NCBI GenBank assembly: GCA_937949615.1 | Contig: CALEDQ010000013.1 | Span: forward strand, 1 to 64,000 | Direction of reading: 5' to 3' | Source: an uncultured bacterium | GTDB taxonomy: Bacteria; Muiribacteriota; Ozemobacteria; Ozemobacterales; Ozemobacteraceae | DNA length: 64,000 nucleotides | In this document: positions 17,488 to 27,100 of the stretch, in pieces | Numbering within the stretch: position 1 is the stretch's first letter | Layout of the letters: every line of letters starts with the position of its first letter | The notes under the pieces: model-generated | What the model saw: the letters and a program-made list of their open reading frames with translations, nothing else | The model's database searches: none | What the model was told of the DNA's origin: nothing | Program-made: the position numbers and the translations under genes

Positions 17488-19158
17488 TCAGATCCTGCCT
17501 TTCAGTTTTTCACCGGCCCATTCGGCCAGAGTTTCGCGGTTGATTTTTGCGTTGTGCCGCACATCGACCGGGAACCCGGAATGAATGATAAAATGCTTTA
17601 TGGCGCGGGTGTGGTCATAGCGGGCGCCGATTTCCTGCAGTTCTTTGACGAGGGTTTCGGTATTGATCTCGTGCACGCCTTTTTCAAGCTCGACACAGAT
17701 TACCGGGGTCTGGCGGCCCTTGTCGCCGACGCCGACGAGAGCGGTTCTGAACACTTTCGGGTGCTGATTGAAAACCCGTTCGCACGGAATCGTGAAATAG
17801 ACGCGGTCGGCGGCTTCGACCCGGTGGGTTTTGCGGCCGCAGAACCAGACACGGCCCTGAGCGTCGATGCGGCCGACATCGCCCATGCGGTGCCAGATTT
17901 CGTTGCCTTCGCGGATCTTTGCCAGCCGGGTATTTTCGGGGCGGCAGAAATATTCGCGGGTGACGATCGGGCCTTTGACGGTAATCTCGCCGATTTCGCC
18001 GGGTTTGAGGACGAGATCGTCAGACCATTCGGGTATCGCCTCGTCAGTGATTCTGATAATTCTGGTCTGCACCTGCTTTATCGGAAATCCGACACAGGTG
18101 CCGCCGCCGGCATCGGTTTCGGCGGCAGTTTCGCCGAGAATCATGCGACTGCCGATCGAACTGACCGGCAGGGCTTCGGTGGCGCCATAGGGCGTGTGGA
18201 TCTGCGCGTCATCATTCAACATACGGTGAAAGCGCTGCAGAATATCATTGCGCGCCGGGGCACCGCACGAAATAACCTGACGCAGTGACGGCAGTCTGAC
18301 ATTGTTTTCGACGCCATAGCGGCTGAGCGTGTCGACGAGCGCCGGCGAGCCGAACATGAAAGTGGCGCCGTTATCGGTTATCGCTTCGATCAGTTTGCGC
18401 GGGTCGGCTTTGGCCGGCTTGCTGGCATCCATGTCGGGTATGACGGCGGTCATGCCGAGGCAGACGTCGAACAGCCCGAACAGCGGGAAAGTCGCAAGAT
18501 CGACGTCTTCGGGGGTGAAGCCGTAGATTTCCTGCAGGAATTTAACCTGGTGGGTCAGAATTCCGTGGGTGTAGACAGCGCCTTTCGAAATACCGGTGCT
18601 GCCGGAAGTGAACATCAATGCCGCCATTTCATCGGCCGGCAGCATTTCGATCGGGTATTCAGAGCCGTCTTCGTGGCGCAGATCGTGAAACTTATCACCG
18701 CCCCAGAACAGCTTCGGGCCAAGAGTGACGCAGGTTTTTATCGTGTCGGGCGACCAGCGCATGATAACGCGCAGGGCGTGCGCGAGCGAAACGCCGATGA
18801 AGGCTTCGGGCTGAGCTTCGCCGATGCAGGTTTTCAGACTTTTGAGGCCGATGCCGGGGTCGATCATGATCATGACGGCGCCGACCTTGCAGAGCGCGAA
18901 GAAGGCGGTGAAAAATTCGATGCCGGGCTTGATCATCACGACAGTTTTAGTGCCGCGCTTGATGCCGATGCGGTTGAGGCCGCGGGCAAAGCGGTTGGTT
19001 TCTTCTTCGAGCTGTCTGAAGGTCATGCCGGTATAGGCAACGCGGCCGAAGCGGTCGCGGCCGGCCGGCACGACGACGGCACGTTTATGCGGGGTTGCGG
19101 CTGCTTTCTGGCGTATGAAAGCGGCCATGTTGACGCCATGGTTGTTGTTACCGGTCAT
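17488..19158 (-). CDS. oleC: OleC, beta-lactone synthetase (AMP-dependent ligase family)
   Basis: The 556-residue adenylate-forming enzyme has the P-loop signature MFTSGSTGISKGAVYTHG near residue 187, the middle motif YGATEALPVSSIGS and the hinge motif WHRMGDVGRIDAQGRVWFCG near 430. OleC adenylates the beta-hydroxy acid from OleD and closes it to a beta-lactone, with no CoA step. The C-terminal lid region is present. It lies 12 bp after oleB and 5 bp before oleD. An ordinary fatty-acyl ligase cannot be excluded from motifs, but position between oleB and oleD is diagnostic. Confidence 0.9.
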   Translation of the reverse strand: MTGNNNHGVNMAAFIRQKAAATPHKRAVVVPAGRDRFGRVAYTGMTFRQLEEETNRFARGLNRIGIKRGTKTVVMIKPGIEFFTAFFALCKVGAVMIMIDPGIGLKSLKTCIGEAQPEAFIGVSLAHALRVIMRWSPDTIKTCVTLGPKLFWGGDKFHDLRHEDGSEYPIEMLPADEMAALMFTSGSTGISKGAVYTHGILTHQVKFLQEIYGFTPEDVDLATFPLFGLFDVCLGMTAVIPDMDASKPAKADPRKLIEAITDNGATFMFGSPALVDTLSRYGVENNVRLPSLRQVISCGAPARNDILQRFHRMLNDDAQIHTPYGATEALPVSSIGSRMILGETAAETDAGGGTCVGFPIKQVQTRIIRITDEAIPEWSDDLVLKPGEIGEITVKGPIVTREYFCRPENTRLAKIREGNEIWHRMGDVGRIDAQGRVWFCGRKTHRVEAADRVYFTIPCERVFNQHPKVFRTALVGVGDKGRQTPVICVELEKGVHEINTETLVKELQEIGARYDHTRAIKHFIIHSGFPVDVRHNAKINRETLAEWAGEKLKGRI

Positions 19159-19170
19159 TTGTTGCTCCTG

Positions 19171-20064
19171 TCAGGGGTTGGCGGCGAAAAGGGCGCGAAC
19201 CAGCCTGAAAATCTGGTCGCCGGCATCTTCGAGAACGTAATGCCCGGCGTGGAAGCTGTGAAATTCAGCTTTGGGCAGCCGTCGCTGCCATTCGGCAAAA
19301 AAGTGCCGGCCAAAAACGAAGTCTTTGCGGCCGAAGCAGACGATCGCCGGCTTGTTAACCAGGGCGCTCAGCCCGTTTTCGATGCGGACCAGCTCATTGT
19401 ATGAAGGGTCTGCTTCGACGAGCGGGATATCCTGCACAAAGCGGGTAGTGGCGACGCGATTGGCCGGGTTATCGTAGGGCGCCCGGAAACCATGCCGGAC
19501 TTTGCGGCTCATTCCCTTGATCGAACAGGTGTGGCTGGCGATAAACGAGAAGGCGTTGAAAGTGCGGTTCAGGCAGGCGCCGAATTCGGTGTGTCTGAAC
19601 AGCCAGATCGGCCAGGGAAACGGGCACGCGGCCGGCAGTCTGAAAGCGCCGGTGTTGAGAATCACCAGTCTCTTGATTTTGTCGGGGTGGCGGGTCGCAT
19701 AGCCCATGCCGATGGCTCCGCCCCAGTCGTGCACGGCGAGATTGATCGGTTCGCTCAAATTCAGGCTTTCGATGAGGGCTTCGAGGTTGTCGACGTGTTC
19801 TTTGAGCGTGTAGCCGAAAGCGTCGAGGCCGGGCTTGTCGGAAAGGCCGCAGCCGATGTGATCGGGCGCGATGCAGCGGTACTCGCCGCTGAAGTTTTTG
19901 ATCATGTCGCGATAAAGGAACGACCACGACGGATTGCCGTGCACCATGACAAATGGCTCGCCTTTGCCTTCGTCGACGTAATGCTGCCGATGGCCGGAAG
20001 CATGCTTGAAGTAATTATTGGCGAAAGGGTAGAGATCTTTGAATTCTTCAGTGTTGAAAGCCAT
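19171..20064 (-). CDS. oleB: OleB, beta-lactone decarboxylase (alpha/beta hydrolase)
   Basis: The 297-residue protein resembles haloalkane dehalogenases. The oxyanion motif is VHGNPSWSFLYRD near residue 40, the nucleophile is Asp113 in VHDWGGAIG and the catalytic His is in HAGHYVLED near residue 272. OleB uses this Asp to decarboxylate the beta-lactone into a cis-olefin and CO2. The gene starts 3 bp after the oleA stop. In some organisms OleB is fused to OleC; here the two are separate genes, as in Xanthomonas and Shewanella. Without the cluster it would be annotated as a dehalogenase. Confidence 0.9.
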   Translation of the reverse strand: MAFNTEEFKDLYPFANNYFKHASGHRQHYVDEGKGEPFVMVHGNPSWSFLYRDMIKNFSGEYRCIAPDHIGCGLSDKPGLDAFGYTLKEHVDNLEALIESLNLSEPINLAVHDWGGAIGMGYATRHPDKIKRLVILNTGAFRLPAACPFPWPIWLFRHTEFGACLNRTFNAFSFIASHTCSIKGMSRKVRHGFRAPYDNPANRVATTRFVQDIPLVEADPSYNELVRIENGLSALVNKPAIVCFGRKDFVFGRHFFAEWQRRLPKAEFHSFHAGHYVLEDAGDQIFRLVRALFAANP

Positions 20065-20067
20065 GCT

Positions 20068-21108
20068 TTACCATTCCCATCCCAGCATCATGCTGTTGAG
20101 GCCGCTGCCAATGCCGATAAATCCGACTTTATGCTTCTTTTCGAGAATGCCGCGTTCTTCGGCAATGGCGGTGGTTACCGGCAGAGACACGGTGCCCATG
20201 TTGCCGAGAAACGGAAAGGTGGAAAAGTCTTTTTCGGGCGGCAGGCCCAGGTTATTCAAGATGGCATCGCGGTTGGCTGCTGCCACCTGATGCGAAATAA
20301 TGCGGTCGAGTTCTTCGCGCGCCCAGCCCAGTTCTTTGAAAAAGGCATCGCCGACGCGTCTGACCAGGTCGCCGCCGTGTCTGAGCATGCCGATGGCGTT
20401 GGTTTCCATCATCTGCGGGGCGCGGGCCGGAATGCGCTGATCGGCACCCCAGCGGCACATGCGGTGATGTTCGGGGGCACCGAGAGTGACGCCGCCTTTC
20501 AGCTGCGGGCCTTTCTGGCCGAATGAACCATCGGTGAGCACGATACCGACGGCGCCTGAGCCGCCGGTCATGGTTGCCAGAGCCTGTTTGAAGAATTCCA
20601 TTGTGCCCTCTTCAAGCATGCGCTGAATCATAATTTCGGTAATTTCGCGGGCGGTTTCGCAGGCAACGACGATGCCGGCTCTGATCTGCCCGAGTTCGAT
20701 GCGGTTGGCAACGTCGATGATGCCGGTCATGGCACCGAGACAGGCGTTCGAAACGTCGTGAATGACGGTGCTGGCTTTGACTTTGAGCTCGGCGGCGACG
20801 TGGCAGGCGGTCGCGGGTTCGTAGTTATCGCGGCAGACGCCGCCATAGACGACGGCGCCGATGTCTTCAGGGGCGACGTCGGTTTCGGCAAGCGCTTTTT
20901 TGGCCGCCTTGGCCGCTTCGACAGCGTTGACATGGCCCGGGCCCCACCAGCGGCGTTCACGAATTCCGGTCAGGGCTTCGAGCTGGCCCGGGTGCAGGTA
21001 GAGTTTGCGGTACAGCGGCGCCAGCTGTTCTTCGATCCAGGTCGAAGTAACGATGTGCTGTGGCAGCTCGTAACCGATGGCTTCTAAGAATACCCGGGTA
21101 AATTTCAT
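20068..21108 (-). CDS. oleA: OleA, head-to-head acyl-condensing thiolase
   Basis: The 346-residue thiolase-fold protein resembles FabH. The nucleophile is Cys123 in VSNACLGAMTG, and His and Asn motifs lie in ISHQVAAANRD and LGNMGTVSLP. OleA joins two acyl-CoA chains by a non-decarboxylative Claisen condensation and releases a 2-alkyl-3-keto acid. It starts 33 bp after the stop of pfaBC on the same strand, the largest gap in the run. It commits chains to the hydrocarbon route, so its substrate choice decides whether the PUFA chain enters. A FabH role is less likely because oleBCD follow directly. Confidence 0.9.
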   Translation of the reverse strand: MKFTRVFLEAIGYELPQHIVTSTWIEEQLAPLYRKLYLHPGQLEALTGIRERRWWGPGHVNAVEAAKAAKKALAETDVAPEDIGAVVYGGVCRDNYEPATACHVAAELKVKASTVIHDVSNACLGAMTGIIDVANRIELGQIRAGIVVACETAREITEIMIQRMLEEGTMEFFKQALATMTGGSGAVGIVLTDGSFGQKGPQLKGGVTLGAPEHHRMCRWGADQRIPARAPQMMETNAIGMLRHGGDLVRRVGDAFFKELGWAREELDRIISHQVAAANRDAILNNLGLPPEKDFSTFPFLGNMGTVSLPVTTAIAEERGILEKKHKVGFIGIGSGLNSMMLGWEW

Positions 21109-21141
21109 AGTTAACCGCTTTGTTGTGGAAGGATAGCAGAC

Positions 21142-24100
21142 TCAGCCGTCAATTACAACTCTGAGGGCAAAATCTTTCATGCTGTAGATGATGCGGCCGT
21201 CGACCTTCAGGAAGCCTTCGGCGACGATCAGGTGGTCGGCATCGTCGATTCTGGTGATGCAGGCGTCGACGGTGACGAGTTTGTCTTTCGGAATTACCTG
21301 GCCGCGATACGACCAAATGTGCTTCTGCCCAACCGCCATCGGCTGGAAATGGCAGGGGCGGCCCGCCAGCTGGTTGCCCCAGCGGTGCATGGCAGCGACC
21401 TTGAGCAGCTGCATGAAAGATTCGAGGCCAAGCGAGCCGGGTATGACCGGGTCCTGATAAAAGTGCGCCTTGAAGAACCATTCGCCGGGGTTAACGGCTT
21501 TGGTGCCCCTGACGAAGCCGAGACCGGCGGGGCCGCCATCCGGAACGAACAGCGCGATGCGGTCGAGCATCAGGTAGCAGCTGCCCGGCAGAGTCAGGCC
21601 GTTCAGCGTAACCGGTGTTGCGTCGTCGGGCGTTACCGGTGCGGTGCGTTCGAGAGCAAAGTCGACGTGGCGGGCAGCTTCGGCTGCTGAGGGTTCATAG
21701 GTCTGTATGCCGCGCAGGCCGACCTGGTCAGCGAGAGCTTCTTTCGAGAAGAAGCCGAACGTGGTCTGCCCTTCGTAAATCTTGCGGTCGCCCTGGGTGA
21801 CGAGCAGGTCGAACGACTGAATCAGCATGCCGGCCGAATTGGCGGCCTTGGTCGATTTGACCGTGGCAGTCAGGGTGCCGGAATTGATATTGACGTCTTC
21901 ATAGAGAACCGCAGAACCGTCGAGGTTGCGGTAGTGCAGGTCTTTGCTGCTGGTGGCAGCCGAACCCATGTAGCATGAATACCAGCCGCAGACCTGCAGC
22001 GGGAATTCGAGCATGACCGAGAACGGAATACTGGTCTGGCGGTTGGCTTTGAAGAACCAGTGGTCGGGTCTGATGTCGAACTGACCCTGAACGGTGCCGC
22101 CGGTTTTGATTTTCATGAATTCGGCGTTGACCATGGTGATGCGGTCAACGAACAGGAACGGCGGATTCGGCAGGCGGGCAAGGAAACGCTCGCTGTCGAA
22201 GACTTTGAACGGCTCGCCAAAGCACAGCGACGGCTTGCCGATTGCATATTCGAGAATCTGCTGGCCGGTGTAAATTGCCGGCAGCATTTCCGGGTGCTGC
22301 GCCACAACCGGAACCGCTTCGACATAAGCGGGAGTCTGGGCCGGTGCGCCGGCTGCCTGGCGGCGGTTCTGCCACAGGGCTTCGATGCTTTCACGGCTGG
22401 CGCCGCTCAATCTGATGCTCATGTTGAGCACCTGCACGATGCGGTTGCCGTCGGCAAACATCAGGGCGTCGGCAAGAACGTATGGTTCGGGGCCGTAGCC
22501 CATTTCTTTGATTGAAATGTCGTAAAGGGCCTTCTTGACGCCAGGAATTACCTGGCCGCGGCAGCGCAGCTGGCTCTGAACATCGATTACCGGCTCGAAA
22601 GCGCAGGTAACGGAAGGGGCTATCCAGCCCATGCGCAGCAGGAACACACGCAGAGACTGCATGCACGATTCATACATCAGAGTGCCGGGCATTACCTGGT
22701 CATCGCAGAAATGCTGAGTCAGGAACCAGGCGTTCTGGGGAATATCGATTTCAGCCTTGATCTGGCCGAGGCCGAAGCGGCCACCAGTCGGGTTGATTTC
22801 GGTGATGCGGTCGATCATCGCCATTTTACCGGTCGGAATCGTCTGCGGAACGACGCCGAGGTCGGCAAACTGCGGGCCGAAGGCGGTGGCCAGGTCGCCG
22901 CGTCGCAGAGCGTCGAGGGCGGTATCGTCGAAAGATTCGATCTGCATGGCCGGCAGCAGTTCGCGGCCGGGCAGGTTGGGGCGTGGGTCGAGGCAGGTGT
23001 CTTCTGGAGTGAGAACGATGCCCTTGCCGTCGGCGAGCTGCTGGTCAGTAAAGAAGCCGGCGCAGCCGTTGCGCATGGTGATCAGGTGCTTGCCATCGAT
23101 GCTGCCGTCGAATTCGAAGAAGAACAGGTAGGTATTCGCCTGGCGAATGAAACGGTCGACCTTGATGTCGTAGTTGATGGTGTCGCCCGGCCGTGGCAGC
23201 GGGCCATGGAAAGTGACGACCGCGTCGAGCAGCCGGTATTTGGCGATACCCTTGGTTTTAAAGTCGATCCCGAGCCAGCCTGACAGGAACAGGTCGGCCT
23301 GCCCGGCTTCAACGGCCAGACCGGTCGGCATGCAGTAATTATCGAGATACCAGCCGTCGGGGTAGACGTCATGCTGGGTGACCGTGCGGCCTTTGCCGAG
23401 TGAGCCCTTTTCGCCCTCGACGAGCACGATGCGGTCAACGAAATTGAGAGGTATGTCTGGCAGGCGCACGCGGGTCGGGAAGGCATCGATTGGCGCGAAG
23501 TATTCGCCGAGGCAGTTGCCGATTTTGCCGATCGCGAATTCCATCGAGCCTTTCCAGTCAAGGAAAACCGGCCCGTTGTAAGGCTTCGGCATGCGTCGCG
23601 CGAAAGCCGGCACTGCCGGGGCAACGGCCTGAGGCACATGGACAGCAGGCGCAGCGTAGAGAGCCTGCTCGATAGCTGCCAGTTCACCGGCCGGAACGGT
23701 CTGTAACAGCTGTATCTGCTGTGCCAGAAGGGTAGCCTGGGCCTGAATCATCGAGTTGCTGAAGCTCAGAAAAGCTTCATGAGCGCCGGTAGTGGCCTGC
23801 TGGGCTGATTTCCATTCGTTGATGATCTGAGAGGCGGCTGACGGTTGCTGGTTATTGGTATTCATGTAATTGGTTTCCGTATCTGGCAGGTATTCGTTGG
23901 TCATTGAAAAATCTGTCATTTCAGTCATTTCCGGCCTCTGAGCTTCGGCTCCTGAGTCGGCCACGGCTGGTCGAAGGGCTATCATTTCCGCGGTTATTTC
24001 AAGAGCGGCTGCGGGTGCTGCCTGCGGGGTGCTCAGGGCGGCGACGGCGGCTTTGAGATCGAGCGGCTGTTTGAAGGTATTTTGCTCGATTTCATGCACC

Positions 24101-27100
24101 AGCGGCACGGTAATTTCGGGCGCCGGAATTTTGAGGCCGGGCTCGAAAAAGGGTGGGGGCGGGGCTGAAAGCGAAGACAGAGCCGGGCCGGTCGACGTCT
24201 GCGGCAGCAGTGCCGCGAGCGACTGAATCTGGTAGCCGGTTTTGACGACCACCGGTGCAGCAGTGCTTTTGCGGCGGATCTCGATGCTTTCGCGTTCGCG
24301 GTAAAGCGGCGAAAGATCGACGCGCACGCCTTCGGCGGCAACGTTGGCCAGGAAACGCAGCATGGTGCTGTTCTGGCTCTGGCCAAACAGCAGGGCTGAG
24401 CGGGCAAAATGCGGGCGGTTGCCGAGAATATTGCCGATCATGCGCGACATCGAGGCGCGTGGCCCGATTTCGAGAAAGACTCTGGCGCCTTCGGCATAAG
24501 CAGTTTCGACACATTTCGGGAAATTGATACGTCCGACGCACTGCGATCTGATCGAGTCACCAGAAGCTTCACGCTCAGGGGTGAAAACCGTGCCGAGACC
24601 GCTGCTGATGAAAGTCATGCCAGTGGGCGGGTGACAATCGTAGAGATGCAGGGCGCGGTATTCTTCGGCGACCGGCAGGGCGGCTTCGCAATGTACCGAC
24701 GAAACGCCTTCGAGCACGAAAAAGGTTTTGCCGATTTTTCTGATCAGGTCTTCGACGGCCGGGCGGTTCCCGCCAATGACACATTCTTCAGGTGTGTTTT
24801 CGATGAGAATATAAGCCTGGTCGCCTTTTCTGATCAGCTTTTCGACTTCGAAGGCCGGGCAGCTGACGACGCCGAGGAGCCAGTCGATTTCGGCATTTTC
24901 ATCGAGACCCCAGTGCTTTCTCGGCGAATTGTAGCGGCCGATAAGTTCACTGGTGAACAGGTTCGAACGGCGCATGCGGCGCACCATTTCGTCACGTTCG
25001 CGCCAGGTGCGGGTTGCAAAGTTGCCGGCGGTTTCGCCGAGGCTGTAACCCATGATTACCTGCGGTTCGATGCCAAAACCTCTGACGATATCGCTGACCA
25101 GAGCACAGCATGAGACATGGCTGAAAACCAGCGAGTTGTGGTCGGCGATCAGGTCGCGCATCGCTTCGGTTTCCCAGCCGTCGGGGTAGCTGAGGCGCCA
25201 GGGCAGAATCTGTCGTGGTGAAAACTGGGCAGCGAGCAGTTCAAACTGCGAATCGAGGCGGCGCAGATGTTCGGGCCAGGTCATGCCCAGTTCAGCTCCC
25301 ATACCCAGGAAATGGTTCCCTGAGCCCGGGAAAACAAAGGCGACCTTGCCATTCAGAGCGTTCGGTCGCGGGTTGAAGAAAACCCGGTCGTTGGTTTCGG
25401 GGCCGGCGGTGATTGGCCGGTCTTCGTTGTTGTAAAGGTGTTTTACCGCGTATTCGACGCGCCGGCGCAGTTCAGGCAGCGAGTCGGCAACGACGCCGGC
25501 AAACAGTCTGGCTTCGGGGCGCGGCGGGTAGGTGTTCCAGTAGTCGCGGGCCAGTTCATGCACCGAAGCGGCTTCGAGGTTGCGCAGGGCCGAAAGGCGT
25601 TCGCGCAGGTCGCAGGCGTTTTCGCCGCCTACGATAAAAATTGCTTCGGCGGGGGCGCCGGCCGGAAAAACTCTGGCGCGGCAGTCTGCCATCTGGGCTT
25701 TTTCGCTCAGCTGCTGTTCATCTTCGAATTCGCTGAGAACCGCGTGGTAATAAGAACCATCGATACTTATCGAGTTTACGGCGGCGATGCGAGGGCCGTT
25801 GATGCGGTTGCGCAGCCAGTATTGTGGTGTGTCAGGCGTAAAAAAGAAATCTTCGCGTTTTTTCAGCGCGGCGATCGGATTTTTGAGAAGTTTATAACCT
25901 GGCAGAATCTGCTGATGCAGACACAGCGCCGCTTTTGCCAGTGAAAAGAGCCCGGCGGCGGCACCCGTATGCCCGATGACCATCTTGGTGCTGCTGAGCG
26001 CGCACAGCTGGTCATTGCGCTGAAAGAGGGTGCTTTCGTCAGTAGAGCGCGGCGGCATGAAACGGCTCATGGCTGCGGCTTCGACAATGTCTTCGGCCGG
26101 GGAACCGCTGCCATTGGTTTCGATGAGACCAAGGCTTTCGGGGCGCAGACCAGATTCGTTCCAGGCCTGCTGCATTGCCCGCAGGCAGGCTTCGGTGCCG
26201 GCGCCGCTGTCATTCATCGCGGCGGCATTGGCTTTGCCGAGGCCGTTGATTACGGCGATTATCCGGTCACCGTCTGCAATTGCGTCTTCTTTGCGTTTGA
26301 GAACGAGAGCGACGGCGCCTTCACCCGGGAAAGAACCTTCACTTGCTTCATCGAATGGCACAGAAGCGCCATTGCGGGCGAACGGGCGCAGAGTGTCGGC
26401 GGCGAGCAGATGCCTGAGGTCGCCGGCCATATCGACGGCGCCAACTACGGCGGTGTCGATTTCATGACGCTGCAGAGCTCTGAGCGCGGCCTCAAGAGCC
26501 GACAAGCCAGAGTTTTCACCGCTCGAAAAAGTGTGTGAGGGGCCGCCCACATTGTATTCGCGGGCGATGCGGCTGGCGACGATGCCGCCGAGCGCTCCGA
26601 CGGTGCGCGGGTTGTTGAGCGGCGGGGTAATTGCGTCGCTGAGCTTGTCAGCCGGAAATTCACCGAGGCCATTGGCCTGCAGATCGGTCTTCATACCCCA
26701 GCGGGAAGCAAAGTTGGTGCTTTCGAAATCGAGGGCGATGCCCATGAACACGCCCCAGCGCAGGTTATGGCTGCGATTGCCGGTCAGGCGCGCCAGGGCG
26801 CCGTCGACCGTCTGCAGCATCAGCAGCTGCTGTGGCAGAATTTCGGGGATTTCCCGTGGTGAAATTTTGAATTGCCCGGGAGCGATGCTGATTTCGTCGA
26901 CATAAGAGCCTTCGACGAGCCATTTTTCGTCGAGACTGCAGGGGTGGCGACCTTCGGGCAGTCTGCCGCGTTCAGGTCGGCAGTTGAAAACCGCTTCCTG
27001 AAATTCGGTCACATTTTTGAGGCGCCCGGCTCTGGTATCGACGGCAACGATGGCGATTTCACAGGGGGCCTGGGCAGGCTGCCGAACCGGTTCAGAGGCC